A stretch of DNA of 64,000 bases from Ahaetulla prasina (lineage: Eukaryota > Chordata > Lepidosauria > Squamata > Colubridae): assembly GCF_028640845.1 (NCBI RefSeq), contig NC_080539.1, positions 182,169,459-182,233,458 on the forward strand, written 5' to 3'. Each line of letters starts with the position of its first letter. The first letter of the stretch is position 1. The translations under genes were made by a program, and so were the position numbers. The notes below the pieces were generated by a model. The model saw only the letters and a program-made list of their open reading frames with translations. It was not told where the DNA came from and did not search any database. Below are positions 1 to 13,566 of this stretch, piece after piece.

Positions 1-2274
<2,274 letters not shown>

Positions 2275-2877
2275 CTACTACCCGCTTAAAACACTGCAGC
2301 AAGTTGCAGCAAGATGACCAAATATTGATCAATGGGGGGGGGTGAGCGCGTGCGGGGCTACGGGGTGAAGGGGGGGCAGAGGAGGGGGTTCCCTCGGGCT
2401 TCCCTCTCCCCCCCTCCCCTTCTCAGCCTTTCAGCCCTGCTTCACTCGCGATCCTCCGGAGGCAGCTCCGGGCTGCTGCGGCGGCGCCAAGGCCCCCTTG
2501 TCCTCACCCCCGCTCCTTCCTGGCGCGCTCGTGCAAAGCCCTCCGAAGCGAGGTGGGCGGCGGCATTTCAGGAGTGCAGCGGAGCTCTCGGCTGCTTTGA
2601 AGTTTAAGCGCCGGGCGAGCCGGCGAGGCTCCTGGAAGGAGGAGGAGGAAGAGGAGGAGGCTGCGCCTGACCCTGCCTTTCCCTTAAAAAGGAGGCGCGG
2701 GAACCCCCTGCCTACCTGAGGGTAGCCCGGCCTCTTTGGCTGTCGGGCGGACGGGAAGCAACCGACCAGGAAGGCGGGAACGGGAAAGAAAGATGAGGCT
2801 GCGGCGTAACCCAGCCGGCTCATTGTCTCTCGCGCCCGCCCTTCTTCTGGCGGGAGCAATGCAGCGCCCGAGAGCTG

Positions 2878-2913
2878 CGGCTCCGGCTCCGGCTCCGGCT
2901 CCGGCTCGGCTTC
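2878..2913. repeat. GGCTCC hexanucleotide repeat in the CpG island
   Basis: There are about five near-perfect tandem units of CGGCTC (read on the plus strand), in the CpG-rich region upstream of PTCHD4. Confidence -1.
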
Positions 2914-3394
2914 GGAAAGACACCTCCGCCGCCGCCTTCGCCTTCCTTTCTCTCCTGCTTCCTCGCCCGGATGGGGCCTGTGGCTAGCCGAGCGGGTGTC
3001 CCCTTCCAGCCGCGCCTTTTGGCCCCGGAAAGAGGTTTAGGCGACGGAGCCGGGGAAGAGAAGAGAGGAAATGGTAAGAAGGGTCAGCCGCTCTCGCCTA
3101 AGCTTCGGGCTTGACTACTGTAAGGAGCTGAGGGTGGGACTGCCCTTGATACTGTGCTGAAGTGCTCCTGCTTCTTGCCTTCATGCGCCAGGTACGTGGC
3201 CGACGATCTTCTAGGAGAACTGGCTGCCCAGAGGCTTCCAGGTTCAAGGCAGAGCGCTCCTTACTGACTCAGCCAAGAGCTTCCTGTCTCAGCTACCTGC
3301 CCACCTCATGCCGGCTGCTGGTCCATCAAAAGATGTGCTCGGGAATCCATCTTTGAAGGCTTTTCAGCAGCTTTGCACCAATGCCCTGAGGCGG

Positions 3395-3425
3395 ACATCA
3401 CACACACACACACACACACACACCA
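3395..3425. repeat. (CA)n dinucleotide microsatellite
   Basis: About 12 CA units, a simple repeat just outside the CpG island. A short TTTC/TTAC run follows at 3488-3522. Confidence -1.
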
Positions 3426-3429
3426 AGCA

Positions 3430-4954
3430 CCATGCACAAAATCAGACACTAGAATGCAAAATACACCTTTTTTTATGGGACTGCAATATTTCTTTTTCTT
3501 TCTTTCTTACTTACTTACTTTCTTTGCCATTTTATTCTTTGGCTGTTTCAGTTTGGAACATTTTTTCCTAATTTTTTTACTATAGGCTATTTCAAGAATT
3601 TAAAGACAGCTAATAAAGGACTTTTTACAACAGTAGCATCCTGAGTTGGTCAGAATTAGGTACACTCACACATTCCTACCATCATATCAGGTCTAGACCG
3701 AAAAACTGTCACACTGTTTACCAATACATTTACATTTCACAAGGTTAATAGCTTTTAAAACTAGTTTATAAACCAAATGGCTATAAGTATTTCAGAGATT
3801 CTCATCTGCCAGATGTCTGTATTCATATTTAGTTTGAACCCCTTTCCTCTAGTTTTGATATGGGCTTTCCTTTGGACAAGAAATATCTTCAGAGTAACCC
3901 GCCACTGTCCATTGCACTCCCAAAGTCACAGGTGTTAGAGTGGATGTTTGAGAAAAAGAATTCTCAAACAAATTCTAGTTTAAATGTCAGTATTTAAATT
4001 CCTAACTTTTTAAAACCTGATATTATTGGATTTAAATATTTAGTAAAGAAATAATTTAAATTACAATATTTATCAAACTTGAGCAGCATACCATAAAATT
4101 ATAAATATAGCACAATTAAAATAAAAAAACACAGATTAAAAAACTATACACCAGAGTATGATTGATATGGCAGGGAATCTCCTCTATCACTCTACCAGCC
4201 ATCTCCAGCATGGAGCACCTGCATTGGGTCCCCAAGCCAACCAGCAGAACCACATTTTGCATTAAGGTTACATTAAAAGATATATTGGCCAAGATATCCC
4301 CACAAGCTTTAGGGAGTAGGTAAGCCTATCTTGGTTTATACAGGACAATAATATCTTGATTGCAAAAACCTGGATTTTTCAATCTGGATTAGATGGCAAT
4401 AAAAATATAGAAAATATTGCTTCCATTCAATAGCAGTCTGAAATTGTGTAATCCAGATATGGTAGCCATAGGATAGACTCTTAATCTAAAATAGTTAACA
4501 TTAGCAACAATAGATAAAGGCATTCTGCATCAAACTCAGTTGCCAAAACTTTTCCTACACAGGTAATATTACAAAAATCTAATGACAGCTATGCATTAGA
4601 GCCATTCAGTCATTGGGAGTTGAGCAGCCTGTACATTGTACATAATATACAATAACTAAATATGTGAGCTTTTTTAGCCATATTCTATGCTTTACGTAGC
4701 AAAGGCATATCAAATTGTGAAAGAATTAAAACAAATAGTACATGAAAAGGGACTATATTCAGAAACCTCCTGGAAACTCTTTTACCACTGTGATTGAATA
4801 TCTTAAAGGTAATTTTTTTGAGACTAACAAATACAATGAAATTGTAGTGCAGTTAAGATCCACTTTACTGTTTACCAATTTTCAGTTTACAAGTAGTACT
4901 GCATATGGGAGCATTCTATTTATTGATCAGATTTTTATCCTGCTATTATTACTT
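3430..4954. other. AT-rich upstream flank, nothing recognised
   Basis: Apart from the TTTC/TTAC run at 3488-3522, I see no repeat family, exon or RNA gene. Frames are short and frequently closed. Confidence -1.
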
Positions 4955-5153
4955 TATAAAGTAACTCAAGGTGGTGAACACAATACTCCTTCCTCCTCCT
5001 ATTTTCCCCAAAACAGCAGCCCTGTGAGGTGGGCTGAGACAGAGTGACTGGCACAACATCACTCCTCTGGCTTTCATGCCTATGGTGGGACTAGAACTCA
5101 GGGTCTCATGGTTTCTAGGCCAGCATCTTATCCACTGGACCAAACTGACTGTC
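4955..5153 (-). mobile_element. tRNA-derived SINE, Sauria-SINE-like, antisense
   Basis: Read on the minus strand, it starts with a tRNA-like head containing a GTTCTAGTCCC B-box equivalent. It passes through the conserved middle (AGTCACTCTGTCTCAGCCCA, then CCTCACAGGGCTG) and ends near ACTCAAGG... without a clear tail. A sister copy lies at 51168-51361. Its decay indicates an old insertion. Confidence -1.
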
Positions 5154-6199
5154 CATATTTCTTATTTTTGGGGTCCCAAACTCAATTGTGGTGACTTGCT
5201 GTGGCCATCACTTTCAAGTCAACATGCAAACTATCTGTCAAACTTCAATTTTAGTTTGGTCTTCAGGATTTACTTGCTACACAAAGCACACATATAACCC
5301 TGTGAAGAATTACCCAGGATGATAGAACATGTGTTTGCAGAGATACACAAAACAACCAGCATGGAAATTGTACTGGTTCTATTTAATCCAAAATTATTAA
5401 TGTGATTAATTATTACAATTATAAATGAGCAACTGTAGTATCAAATCCTTAGGAAGTAGCAACTTCCTAAGTCACCATGACACAGCTAGAAAATCTGCTG
5501 TTTATAGCATGTTAGTGCTGTGAGATGAATTGCATCGGAATGCCAAATGCACTTTCTTCCTTTCATTTCCACAGATAACAAGCTTAGTAGGAAGATAATT
5601 AGCTATTTTTATTTTTCACATATGGAAATGGAGGCTGGGAAATCAGGGAGTTTGCTCTGTCATTTAGTAACAACTGAGAAAGGATTTCAAACAGGATTTG
5701 AGACCAAGTTTACGAATGAAATGTTCATTACTTGATTATAGTAATAATAAATGACAATTTATTAACAATAAATTGGTGAAACATATCACAACATCAGTGT
5801 GCTGAAGTGTACATAGTTTCAAGATGGAAGACCTAGACCAATATGCCTGGGCAGAAAACTAAAAGAAACTTATAGTTTCTTATTAAAAAAAACTATCATT
5901 ATAATATCTACCTAACAAAAAATCACTGAATGGAATGCAAGCGTTCAAGAGTTTTTCAGAACTCTTTATTTGGCAAGATGATAGGGCTTAATGGTACAAG
6001 TCCATATTCAGATTCAATTGCATCTCCTTTTTAAAAGTATTTTATTGCTGTTTATTTCAATTATTATACTTTGTTGCATAGTCAGCCAGATGTTCAGACT
6101 GAATTTAGCATTTTAACATACCTATCGGTAGATGGTATTAATTGATGGTATTAAATACATCATTGGAGTATGGAAGCTGTTCGAAGGTAAGTTGTGATT
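5154..6199. other. No recognisable gene or repeat
   Basis: This is AT-rich sequence with no clear coding or repeat signature. Direct reading found only short A/T runs. Confidence -1.
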
Positions 6200-6440
6200 T
6201 GTAATTGACTGATGGTGATGAGGAAGATTGCTTTGGGGTTGCACCCAAGGTGCCTATTACTATTGGTACTACCTTTGCTTTCTTTTGCCATCGTCATTCT
6301 ACTTCTATTTGCAGGTCTTTATATTTTGTTATCTTCTCCAGTTCTTTCCCTTCTGTTCTGTCTATAGGTACTGTCACATCCACTATCAAAAATATTGTCT
6401 TTCTTATCAACAATTATTAGGTCAAGGGTGTTATGCAATT
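6200..6440 (-). mobile_element. LINE C-terminal fragment, R2/R4 (restriction-like endonuclease) type
   Basis: Minus-strand translation with frameshifts gives pieces such as LEKITKYKDLQIEVER, then KAKVVPIVIGTLGA. This pattern (K-Y-x-D-L-x-x-E ... VVPxVIGxLG) is what I associate with the C-terminal end of vertebrate R4/Dong-like LINE polyproteins. It is short and broken. The family assignment is from memory and moderate at best. Confidence -1.
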
Positions 6441-6534
6441 ATTATTATTATAATGATTCCAATTTTTCAATTCTGAATAAAATGAATTCTATGTTTAGAA
6501 GCTTTATAAACTTTTTAATTTAATTAACAGTGAA

Positions 6535-6830
6535 GAAATTTATTGATTAGAATTATAAGGCTACCAATCTCAAATAAAGTACTTTGGATGGCTAACAAGG
6601 TGAAAAAATAATTATACAAGATAACAATAAATAAAACACATAAAACCAAAGAAAAACGGCCACCAAAGACAACCACAAATACATTCAACTCATGAGATCC
6701 TGATCTTCAGAGAACAGCCAGATTGTAAGGACTTTACAAAAGGGCAACAGAATTGGGGCTAATTTAAACCCAGGAGGAATGAGGTTCCAGAGGTTAAGTG
6801 CCACTATAGACACAGGCAATCCTTCTGACC
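6535..6830 (-). mobile_element. Degenerate LINE-like repeat (weak)
   Basis: The segment starts with an A/T-rich tail-like stretch and ends in GGTTCCAGAGGTTAAGTGCC. It resembles an antisense squamate LINE-derived repeat with a typical 'vicinity of GTTCCAGAG...GTGCC' block. Divergence is high, and the assignment is tentative. Confidence -1.
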
Positions 6831-8093
6831 CAAACAAAATTTATTTTTTAAAAAACAAAACACTTACATGTATTACCATTGAGCAATCCAATATAGTCCA
6901 AGTCATTTTTGTAAAACATCAAATGTTTTCAAAAGACAAGCAGCAATAAGTATTAATGCCTTTTTTCCTGTAGAACTTTAATATGTAAAAAGCAAAATTT
7001 CTTAGCACTAGATGAGAGCTGCCTTGAATTCAGATATAAAAGTGAAAAATATTTTGCAAAACTTGTAGAACCTTTAACAATGTAGAAGCAAAAATAAAAA
7101 ATAAAAATATATATTTTATGCCAGTCAATAGGAAAATTCTAAGATATCCATAATTGCTGTAAAGGAACAACTTACTGAATTGCTTTATCTTGTGTTATCG
7201 TGAGAAAAATTATTCTATCCAGAAAACACTACAGTACTCTTTAAAATGAATAGTTATGAGTCAATATTATAAAGCTGCACGTATTTATAAAGACAACTCC
7301 TTATATTAACCATCTGAAAATCCTTAACTGTTGTATAAAAATCATATTGGATTGTTGAATTTCTTTAAATCTGGAAACCAAAAATTTACTGTCCCCTTCC
7401 TAAACACAATTTAAATAACAGTCATTGTCAAACCAATGGTAAACTTCAAAAGATAACTAAATGCAAAAACAAAACAAAACCAACAAAAAATAGAAACAGG
7501 AAAAACAAACAAACAAAACCCAGGACAGAATAGAGAAGAATACAAAAAGAAAAAACCCTCTATATAGACAAATAAAAGAGGTAAGCTAGAAGCTATAATA
7601 CAAAAACAATCCCAGCAACTAAGCAACCTATCTCCAGTATGAAAAAAAAGTAAAACATAATATTTGCAAAGAAAATAGATTGCCATTTCATTTCTTCTTC
7701 TGATCTACAAACCTTCATTGCAGTTCCATTTTAGAGAATGTTTAGACTCCAGAATCTAAGGAAAAAGAACAAAAAAAAATCTGGATGCATAAAAAATGTA
7801 ATTCCCTTCTGACTTGCTGGAAAATATAACTAAACAGATGATATAGCTTGACTGCCTGAGGTGATAGATCTGTAAAAAAATATCTGCTTAACTTATCAGA
7901 AAAAAAATCTTATCTGTCATAACAATAATAAAATATTATCTCAAGAAGCACTTTAGAGAAGTTGAACCAAAATTAGACTGGAATTCTGGTAGATGAAAAC
8001 CGAAACCTAAACAATATGCTGCTCTATTCAATCTCCAATGAAATACATAACAACAGTAGTGACCCATTAATTTGCCATTATATGGAATATTAA

Positions 8094-8094
<1 letters not shown>
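6831..8094. other. No recognisable gene or repeat
   Basis: A-rich sequence, including A/C-rich runs at 7460-7520. Nothing beyond low-complexity composition is visible. Confidence -1.

Positions 8095-8156
<62 letters not shown>
8095..8156. repeat. (GATA)n microsatellite, about 15 units
   Basis: This is an uninterrupted GATA/TATC array. GATA repeats are a known component of snake Bkm satellite sequences enriched on W chromosomes, but a single array of this length is common on autosomes. Confidence -1.
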
Positions 8157-8157
<1 letters not shown>

Positions 8158-8242
8158 GAAACCATGTAAAGTGGTCAGCTCATCCTGACAATATTTATCC
8201 ATTTTTGCAGCCCATCATAATATTTAACATAATTGGTTTAAA

Positions 8243-8510
8243 GAATACAGAATAAAAGACTTGGAAGGGACCTTGGAGGTCTCCTAGTCCAACTCTGCTC
8301 AAGCAGGAGACCCTGTAGAATTCCAGACAAATGGCTGCCCATTCTCTTCTTGAAAGCCACCTATAACTTCTGAAGGCAAGTCGTTCCATTGATTAATTGT
8401 TCTCAATGTCAGGAAATTTCTCCTTACTTCTAGGTTGCTTAGTTTCCATCCATTGTTTCTTGTTTTGTCCTCAGGTGCTTTGAGGAATAGGTTCCCCCTC
8501 TTCTTTATAT
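8243..8510 (-). mobile_element. CR1 LINE 3' end, antisense
   Basis: Antisense CR1 signatures appear in order: CTTGGAAGGGACCTTGGAGG, CTAGTCCAACTCTGCTCAAG, CAGGAAATTTCTCCTTA and CAGGTGCTTTGAGGAATAGG. These cover the 3' UTR and the last codons of ORF2. The element is truncated, with no intact frame. Confidence -1.
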
Positions 8511-8984
8511 TAATACTTTTATAACCAGCTAATGCTACACTGTGGGGGCTAAAACATCAAATAACACTTTTAAGCATATCATTTTATGGCTTTTAGATAT
8601 AGAGGGATTTACTAGGAATCAATTAGCAGTTGTTTTTACCAAAGTATTTAAAATGATTTAGATGCCTACAGTAAAAAAAATGCTTCTTATATCTCCTTTG
8701 TATCTGTACGTTGATGAAATGATGCTATGCTGGTGTGTGATCATAATAAAAGGTTTGATTTGACTAAATAGTAGGGTACTGAAAAATGCACCAAAGAAGT
8801 TGATCTATGTAGAGTTATTTTGTGTCACAATTAAGTTCCTGGTTTAAAAAAAAGTAAATTAACTTTGCTGTATAACTTTGTCTTCACCAGTTGTCACTCA
8901 AACATCTGTGTTCATGTTTATCTATTATTAATAATTATTATTACTGTTTTAATTATTTAACGACATAACATTTAGCTTATTGTT
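8511..8984. other. No recognisable gene or repeat
   Basis: AT-rich, with no features I can support. Confidence -1.
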
Positions 8985-9180
8985 ATTTTTATTACAATGT
9001 ATCCTTGTATCCCTTCTTTCTTTCAGGAGCTCAAGGTAGGCAGCATACATAGGGTTCACAAGACCTGTTTCCAAAATAACCTGGGAATAAGATGGGCATA
9101 CCCTGGATTTCAATCCTAGACAGAAATCAGGAAGAGTAAGTGCTTTTCACTTTGGACCAAATGTCAGGAATAATAACCTC
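8985..9180 (-). mobile_element. SINE remnant, Sauria-SINE-like, antisense (weak)
   Basis: It contains the antisense tail-to-middle pattern 'CTTTCTTTCAGGAGCTCAAGGTAGGCAGCATAC' in pieces and a GGATTTCAATCCTAG stretch near the position of a B-box. It is highly diverged, so the boundaries are approximate. Confidence -1.
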
Positions 9181-9268
9181 ACACATATGAGGGATGTTTA
9201 GCAAAGTTAGAGCAGAGGTCATGTGAGTAGATGTAGAAAGTAGCTTCTTTCTGTCATTGTGATCAATG

Positions 9269-9849
9269 TGTTGTGTCTCGTCCGATCTCACCACCACAGC
9301 CGGGGTCTGCTTATCTGCTTCCGAACGCTGAAGAATGTCCTAGCATGCCTCCCGGCCCCAGCCCTGGCTCCATGCCCAGACAGGCTGAGGAGGGGGCATC
9401 TCCCGGCCCCAGCCCTGGCTCCATGCCCAGACAGGCTGAAGAAGAGCAAGTATCTCCAGCCCCCAGCTCTGGCTCCATGCCCAGGCAAACGGAGCAACTA
9501 GATCCGTCCCCCTCCTCCACAGCATGTGAGCCTGAGGAAGGTCAATTACCAACAGCTGCCGATTGGAGTGACCCTCGCTTCAGAAGAATTGATAGGCGGC
9601 GGCGTCAGAAGGAAGGGAGGGGCAGGCCTGGATAAGTGCTGAGTCATGGAGCCACACCCCATGGCCTATATAAAGGATCTGCTTTCTGGCAGTCTCTGAG
9701 TCAGGCAAAGTCTAAACATACCTTGCTGAAGTCACTTTCTGGTCTGCTGCCTGCCTTGAGGACTTTGCTAGGACTTTGGCAGAGCTGCAGAGGCACACCT
9801 GATTCGGATTTCACTGACCCGGCCGTCAGCGGAGGAGTGGGACACGACA
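9269..9849 (+). mobile_element. Solo LTR of an LTR retrotransposon (Gypsy-like)
   Basis: The 581-bp element begins TGTTGTGTCTCG and ends GGGACACGACA, giving TG...CA termini. It is flanked by a perfect 5-bp duplication CAATG (9264-9268 and 9850-9854), the size typical of Gypsy/Ty3 and many retrovirus-type integrases. Orientation is inferred from a TATA-like CCTATATAAAGG at about 9664. No internal gag/pol sequence flanks it, so it is a solo LTR. Its 5' half carries three 51-54 bp tandem units (about 9349-9490) and a 120-codon open frame (9273-9635) rich in Pro, Ser and Arg; the frame seems to follow from composition and is not a recognised protein. Confidence -1.
9349..9490 (+). repeat. Three 51-54 bp tandem units inside the solo LTR
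   Basis: The block CTGGCTCCATGCCCAG recurs at 9364, 9415 and 9469, spacing 51 and 54 bases, both multiples of three. Units 1 and 2 are nearly identical; unit 3 is more diverged. In one frame each unit reads as PSPGSMPRQ or a close variant. Confidence -1.
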
Positions 9850-9994
9850 CAATGTTTTGCTTCCTGGAATACATATGCAAAGTAGAATGGGAGGGGATGG
9901 GGACCATTGGAGCATATCCAGCCAAGAAATAGCTGTTCTTGTTGATCCATTTGGGGACAAACAACAGAGCCAGAAAACATATAGAATGGAATTC

Positions 9995-10125
9995 TTATTG
10001 TGTATATTGCCTTCTTCCCAGGACTGAGGGACAGTGACTAGCCTAAGGTCACAAAGCTGACTTTGTGCCTAAGGTAGCACTAGAACTCATGGTGTCTTTA
10101 ACCATTACACCAAACCAGCGCCTAT
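9995..10125 (-). mobile_element. SINE remnant, Sauria-SINE-like, antisense
   Basis: It holds the antisense order of the tRNA-SINE middle and head: AGTGACTAGCCTAAGGTCAC, then GCACTAGAACTCATGGTGTC, then TTAACCATTACACCAAACCA. The 3' half is missing. Confidence -1.
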
Positions 10126-10475
10126 AATTAACTATTGAATTAAATATTATGGATATGAACATGAAAGATAAAGGATTTTACATGTTTGCAGAATGACCCA
10201 AGAAAAATCAGAAGGAATATTATGGCCTTTCCTTAACAACTGTCCTGCATTAGACTACTGTTACCTAGATTGTCACTGCTTGTACGAGTGGCAAACTATA
10301 TTTTAAAATGAAAAGAAACACTGAAATCCAGATATAGTATATATATTGCTTTCTTCCACTCCAGCTTAAAAGAAAAAGTTCCGAAAACACACTTTCAACT
10401 CAGTCTTTCTTACCTTTCTGATTCAAATAGACTCCCTTGAAGATGATCAAAACAGGGAGGCCAAATTTTAAATGG
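10126..10475. other. No recognisable gene or repeat
   Basis: AT-rich sequence, nothing supported. Confidence -1.
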
Positions 10476-10531
10476 CTGCTAGATGGCACCAGAGAGCCAT
10501 AGAAAAGTAATTCTTCACTGCCATCTAATGG
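10476..10531. promoter_or_regulatory. Pair of inverted CTCF-like motifs (unproven)
   Basis: CTGCTAGATGGCAC on the plus strand (10476-10489) matches 12 of 14 positions of the published CTCF core CCASYAGRKGGCRS. CCATTAGATGGCAG on the minus strand (10531-10518) matches 13 of 14. The two point towards each other. A similar pair occurs at 29590-29641, so they may belong to an old repeat. Binding is not shown by sequence alone. Confidence -1.
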
Positions 10532-13275
10532 TTGTTTGGATTTTTGTATCCCATATCTGATAACACTATCTTGAAGTGAATAACATATTCCAACATAATG
10601 TTGGCTTTGATTATGAAAAGGATACTGAGGAACATGGAAAGTCATTCTGTACATGAAGCTACATACATATTTGTTTCTGTATTTAGAAGTAAAGTAGATG
10701 ATTTAAAAATATTAGAGAATGCTGTAAGCATGTGCCACTACAATGCTTAGATCTGCCCATGTGTACTTTTTCTACAGAATAGAATTACTGGCATCAGCCA
10801 GTAATTTTTCCCTGACATTTCCAGTAAGTATGGAAATGGTCCCTCTTTTTTCAATTTGCCATCATCAGAACACTCATTAATATGATTCTAATATAAATTT
10901 ATTGTCATGAAAGACTCATAATTGTTGTCAATGTGTTATTAAAACAGCAATTAAAGACATAAAAACCATGGTTTAAGCATGCCTTCAACTGTATTTCACT
11001 CAGATATGCTCTTGCTAGCAGTATAAAAACCCTGGATGCAATTCAAAGTTCTTGATGACATAAAGAGATGGTTTCAAGAACAGCTAGAAATTGCTATTTC
11101 AATACTGTAAAATGAAAATTGGGTTCCAGAAACTGACACTGACAATACACTGATGTGGTTGATAGGTTATTTATATCAGTACTAGGAGCATCACCTCTGC
11201 ATTTGCATTCCCCTTTGCAAAGTCATTAACATGCTTTAGTAGTTATGAACTAAAGCTTCTCCATTTGCTCCCTTCATGGGGCAAATATCTCTTTTTTCAC
11301 AGAGTTTCCTGAGTTTCACAGGAACTCAGGTGGGGTTCAAACCCAGCTACAAGTGCTGTAGTCAGCCAATATAGCCAGCAGATCATTGGCTGAAATTACA
11401 AAGAATTATCAGAAAAAGGTTGAGGGAGTCCAAGAAATCTAATCTACTTTCCTAGTTCTTTGGAGAATAGAAGAGGTAGGAGAGAAGACACACAAACACA
11501 ACACACAAAGCATCTCAAGGTGTTTCTGACAGTTATTTATTTTTTTAAACATATTTCTCTGTTGTCACAGTCAAAAATAATGTTAGTAACTTGGAAAAAG
11601 TACAAGGAAGATATCTACATCCGAAAGATAAAAGCAACCAAGAAAACAGTACAAAAGGAAAACCATATGAAATAAAGACTAGCAGTGGTAACACCACATC
11701 AGGGGAAATAAGAGATTAAACATGTAGCAAAGGAAGCAAACAGTGTACGGAATCATTCGTTTCTTTATTATTTGTTTGGAAATCTATGCTTCAGAATGGT
11801 GATACAGCACATGATAGGGCAATAAGTTTTGAATCAACATACCACAAAAGGGGTAAGTTTGCAGAACGCCTGCAAAATCAAGAATCTATGACTCTTATGG
11901 GACTGGAATTTGGCACCGTTGTATCTGCTTCAGTGCTGCCATGTCACTACACTGCTGCGGCCAGCTGCAGATATGGAATCATTATTTCCAGTATTCCTTG
12001 CCAGCTTCCTACAAGAAAAATTAATGGGGAAGCCAGCAGGAAGTTGGAAGTTGCTCCCACTCCCACTGTTTTTTTGCCCACCCATAATCATGCCGTCTCT
12101 CTGTTTATGTAAGTATTGATTTATTATTGACAATGAGCCAGTCTAGTACATTTTTAAATTGGCCAGAAGTTTATAAGGAGGTTGAATTAATTCTTTGCAC
12201 CTTATTTGTTTTATTGCAGAAATTATCTGCTTTACTGCACAGATAGTCATGATTCAGCCATGTGATTAAGAATGGATTTATAAAGAACAAAGTCCAGTAT
12301 TTCAGTCAGTGTAGTAACAAAGCCACAATGGCATGTAAGATTTTTGAAGATCAAATGTGAAATTGTGGAATGGAAATAGACAGCTTGCCACGAACTTGTT
12401 TTCTTTAGTGGGACTAATATAAAAAGAAAATCAGGAATAGAGTCTCATATGGTAGGAGGCAGAATTTGGTGAGGCTTATTATTGGAATTTGAGAAACAAT
12501 TGGAATTATGCTTCAATTTCTTGTGTGTGTGTGTGTTTAGTGCATCACTTCATTTAGTTAAAAACAAATGGCCTATTTAATAATCTTTGCTGTATGAACA
12601 GATAATTTTGTCTAATGTGGAAATGCAGTGGAAAAATATGAGTTCCATTTGCTCTTATTTCAAGTTCAGATTTATATAGGTAACTTATTGTGCATAATTC
12701 TAAACTCTGTTCTCCTTAGCTACTTTTCTTTTAACTCAGATAACACCTAGTTCAGCCACCCTTCACCATTTGTTCTCTTGAGTTTTGAGTATCTAGACAT
12801 CAAAAAGAATTTAATACAAGGAACCTGATTATGCTGAATTCATTAATATTTTATGTCTAAAATGCTAAGCACATGCTAAGCTGTATACATAATATAAATA
12901 TTTTGGAGCCTTGATGCAGATCATTAAATTATTGAATATTAATATTTATTCTAATCAAACCAATTTAAATAACATTTTCATTCTTATTACATTCTTGCAA
13001 TCATATACATGAATGTAAGACATTTATTTTGCAAGCTATGTCTAGAAATCTGGAAAGTAAGAGAAATCAGAAGTAGATTTCACAATATATTAAAATGATA
13101 TTTTTATGTGTGTGTATGGTGGTGGTTTTGTATTACCTGGAGGTGCGGGCAAGGGGTAACTGTATTTTGAAAACATTTGATCAGCTAAAGAGACCTGAGA
13201 CCTGCTAACAGCATTGGGGTCTCTTCTATCTTTGTAGATGTGGATATGTATACACTAGGTTTCGCGCCTGACTAA
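10532..13275. other. No recognisable gene or repeat
   Basis: AT-rich intergenic sequence with a short GT run at 12523-12536. The 108-codon frame at 11786-12112 overlaps other frames on both strands, has no recognisable domain and is not supported as a gene. Confidence -1.
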
Positions 13276-13566
13276 ATAATAGAATGACGGGAAGGGATTG
13301 GAAGGGATCTTGGCAGTCTTCTACTCCAACCTCCAGCTCAAGTAAGAGACCCTATACCATTTCAGCAGTGGTGGGTTTCAAAAATTTTTACTACCAGTTC
13401 CGTGGGTGTGGCTTGGTGGGTGTGGCATGGCTTGGTGGATGTGGCTTGGTGGGCATGGCAGGGGAAGGATACTGTAAAATCTCCATTCCCTCCCCAATCC
13501 AGGGGAAGGTTACTGCAAAATCCCCATTTCCTCCCGATCAGCTGAAGCAGAGAATAGATGGGGGCA

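Noticed and set aside
9273..9635. 120-codon plus-strand ORF as a gene
   Set aside because: It lies wholly within a solo LTR, both strands show long frames because of tandem GC-rich units, and no known protein resembles it.
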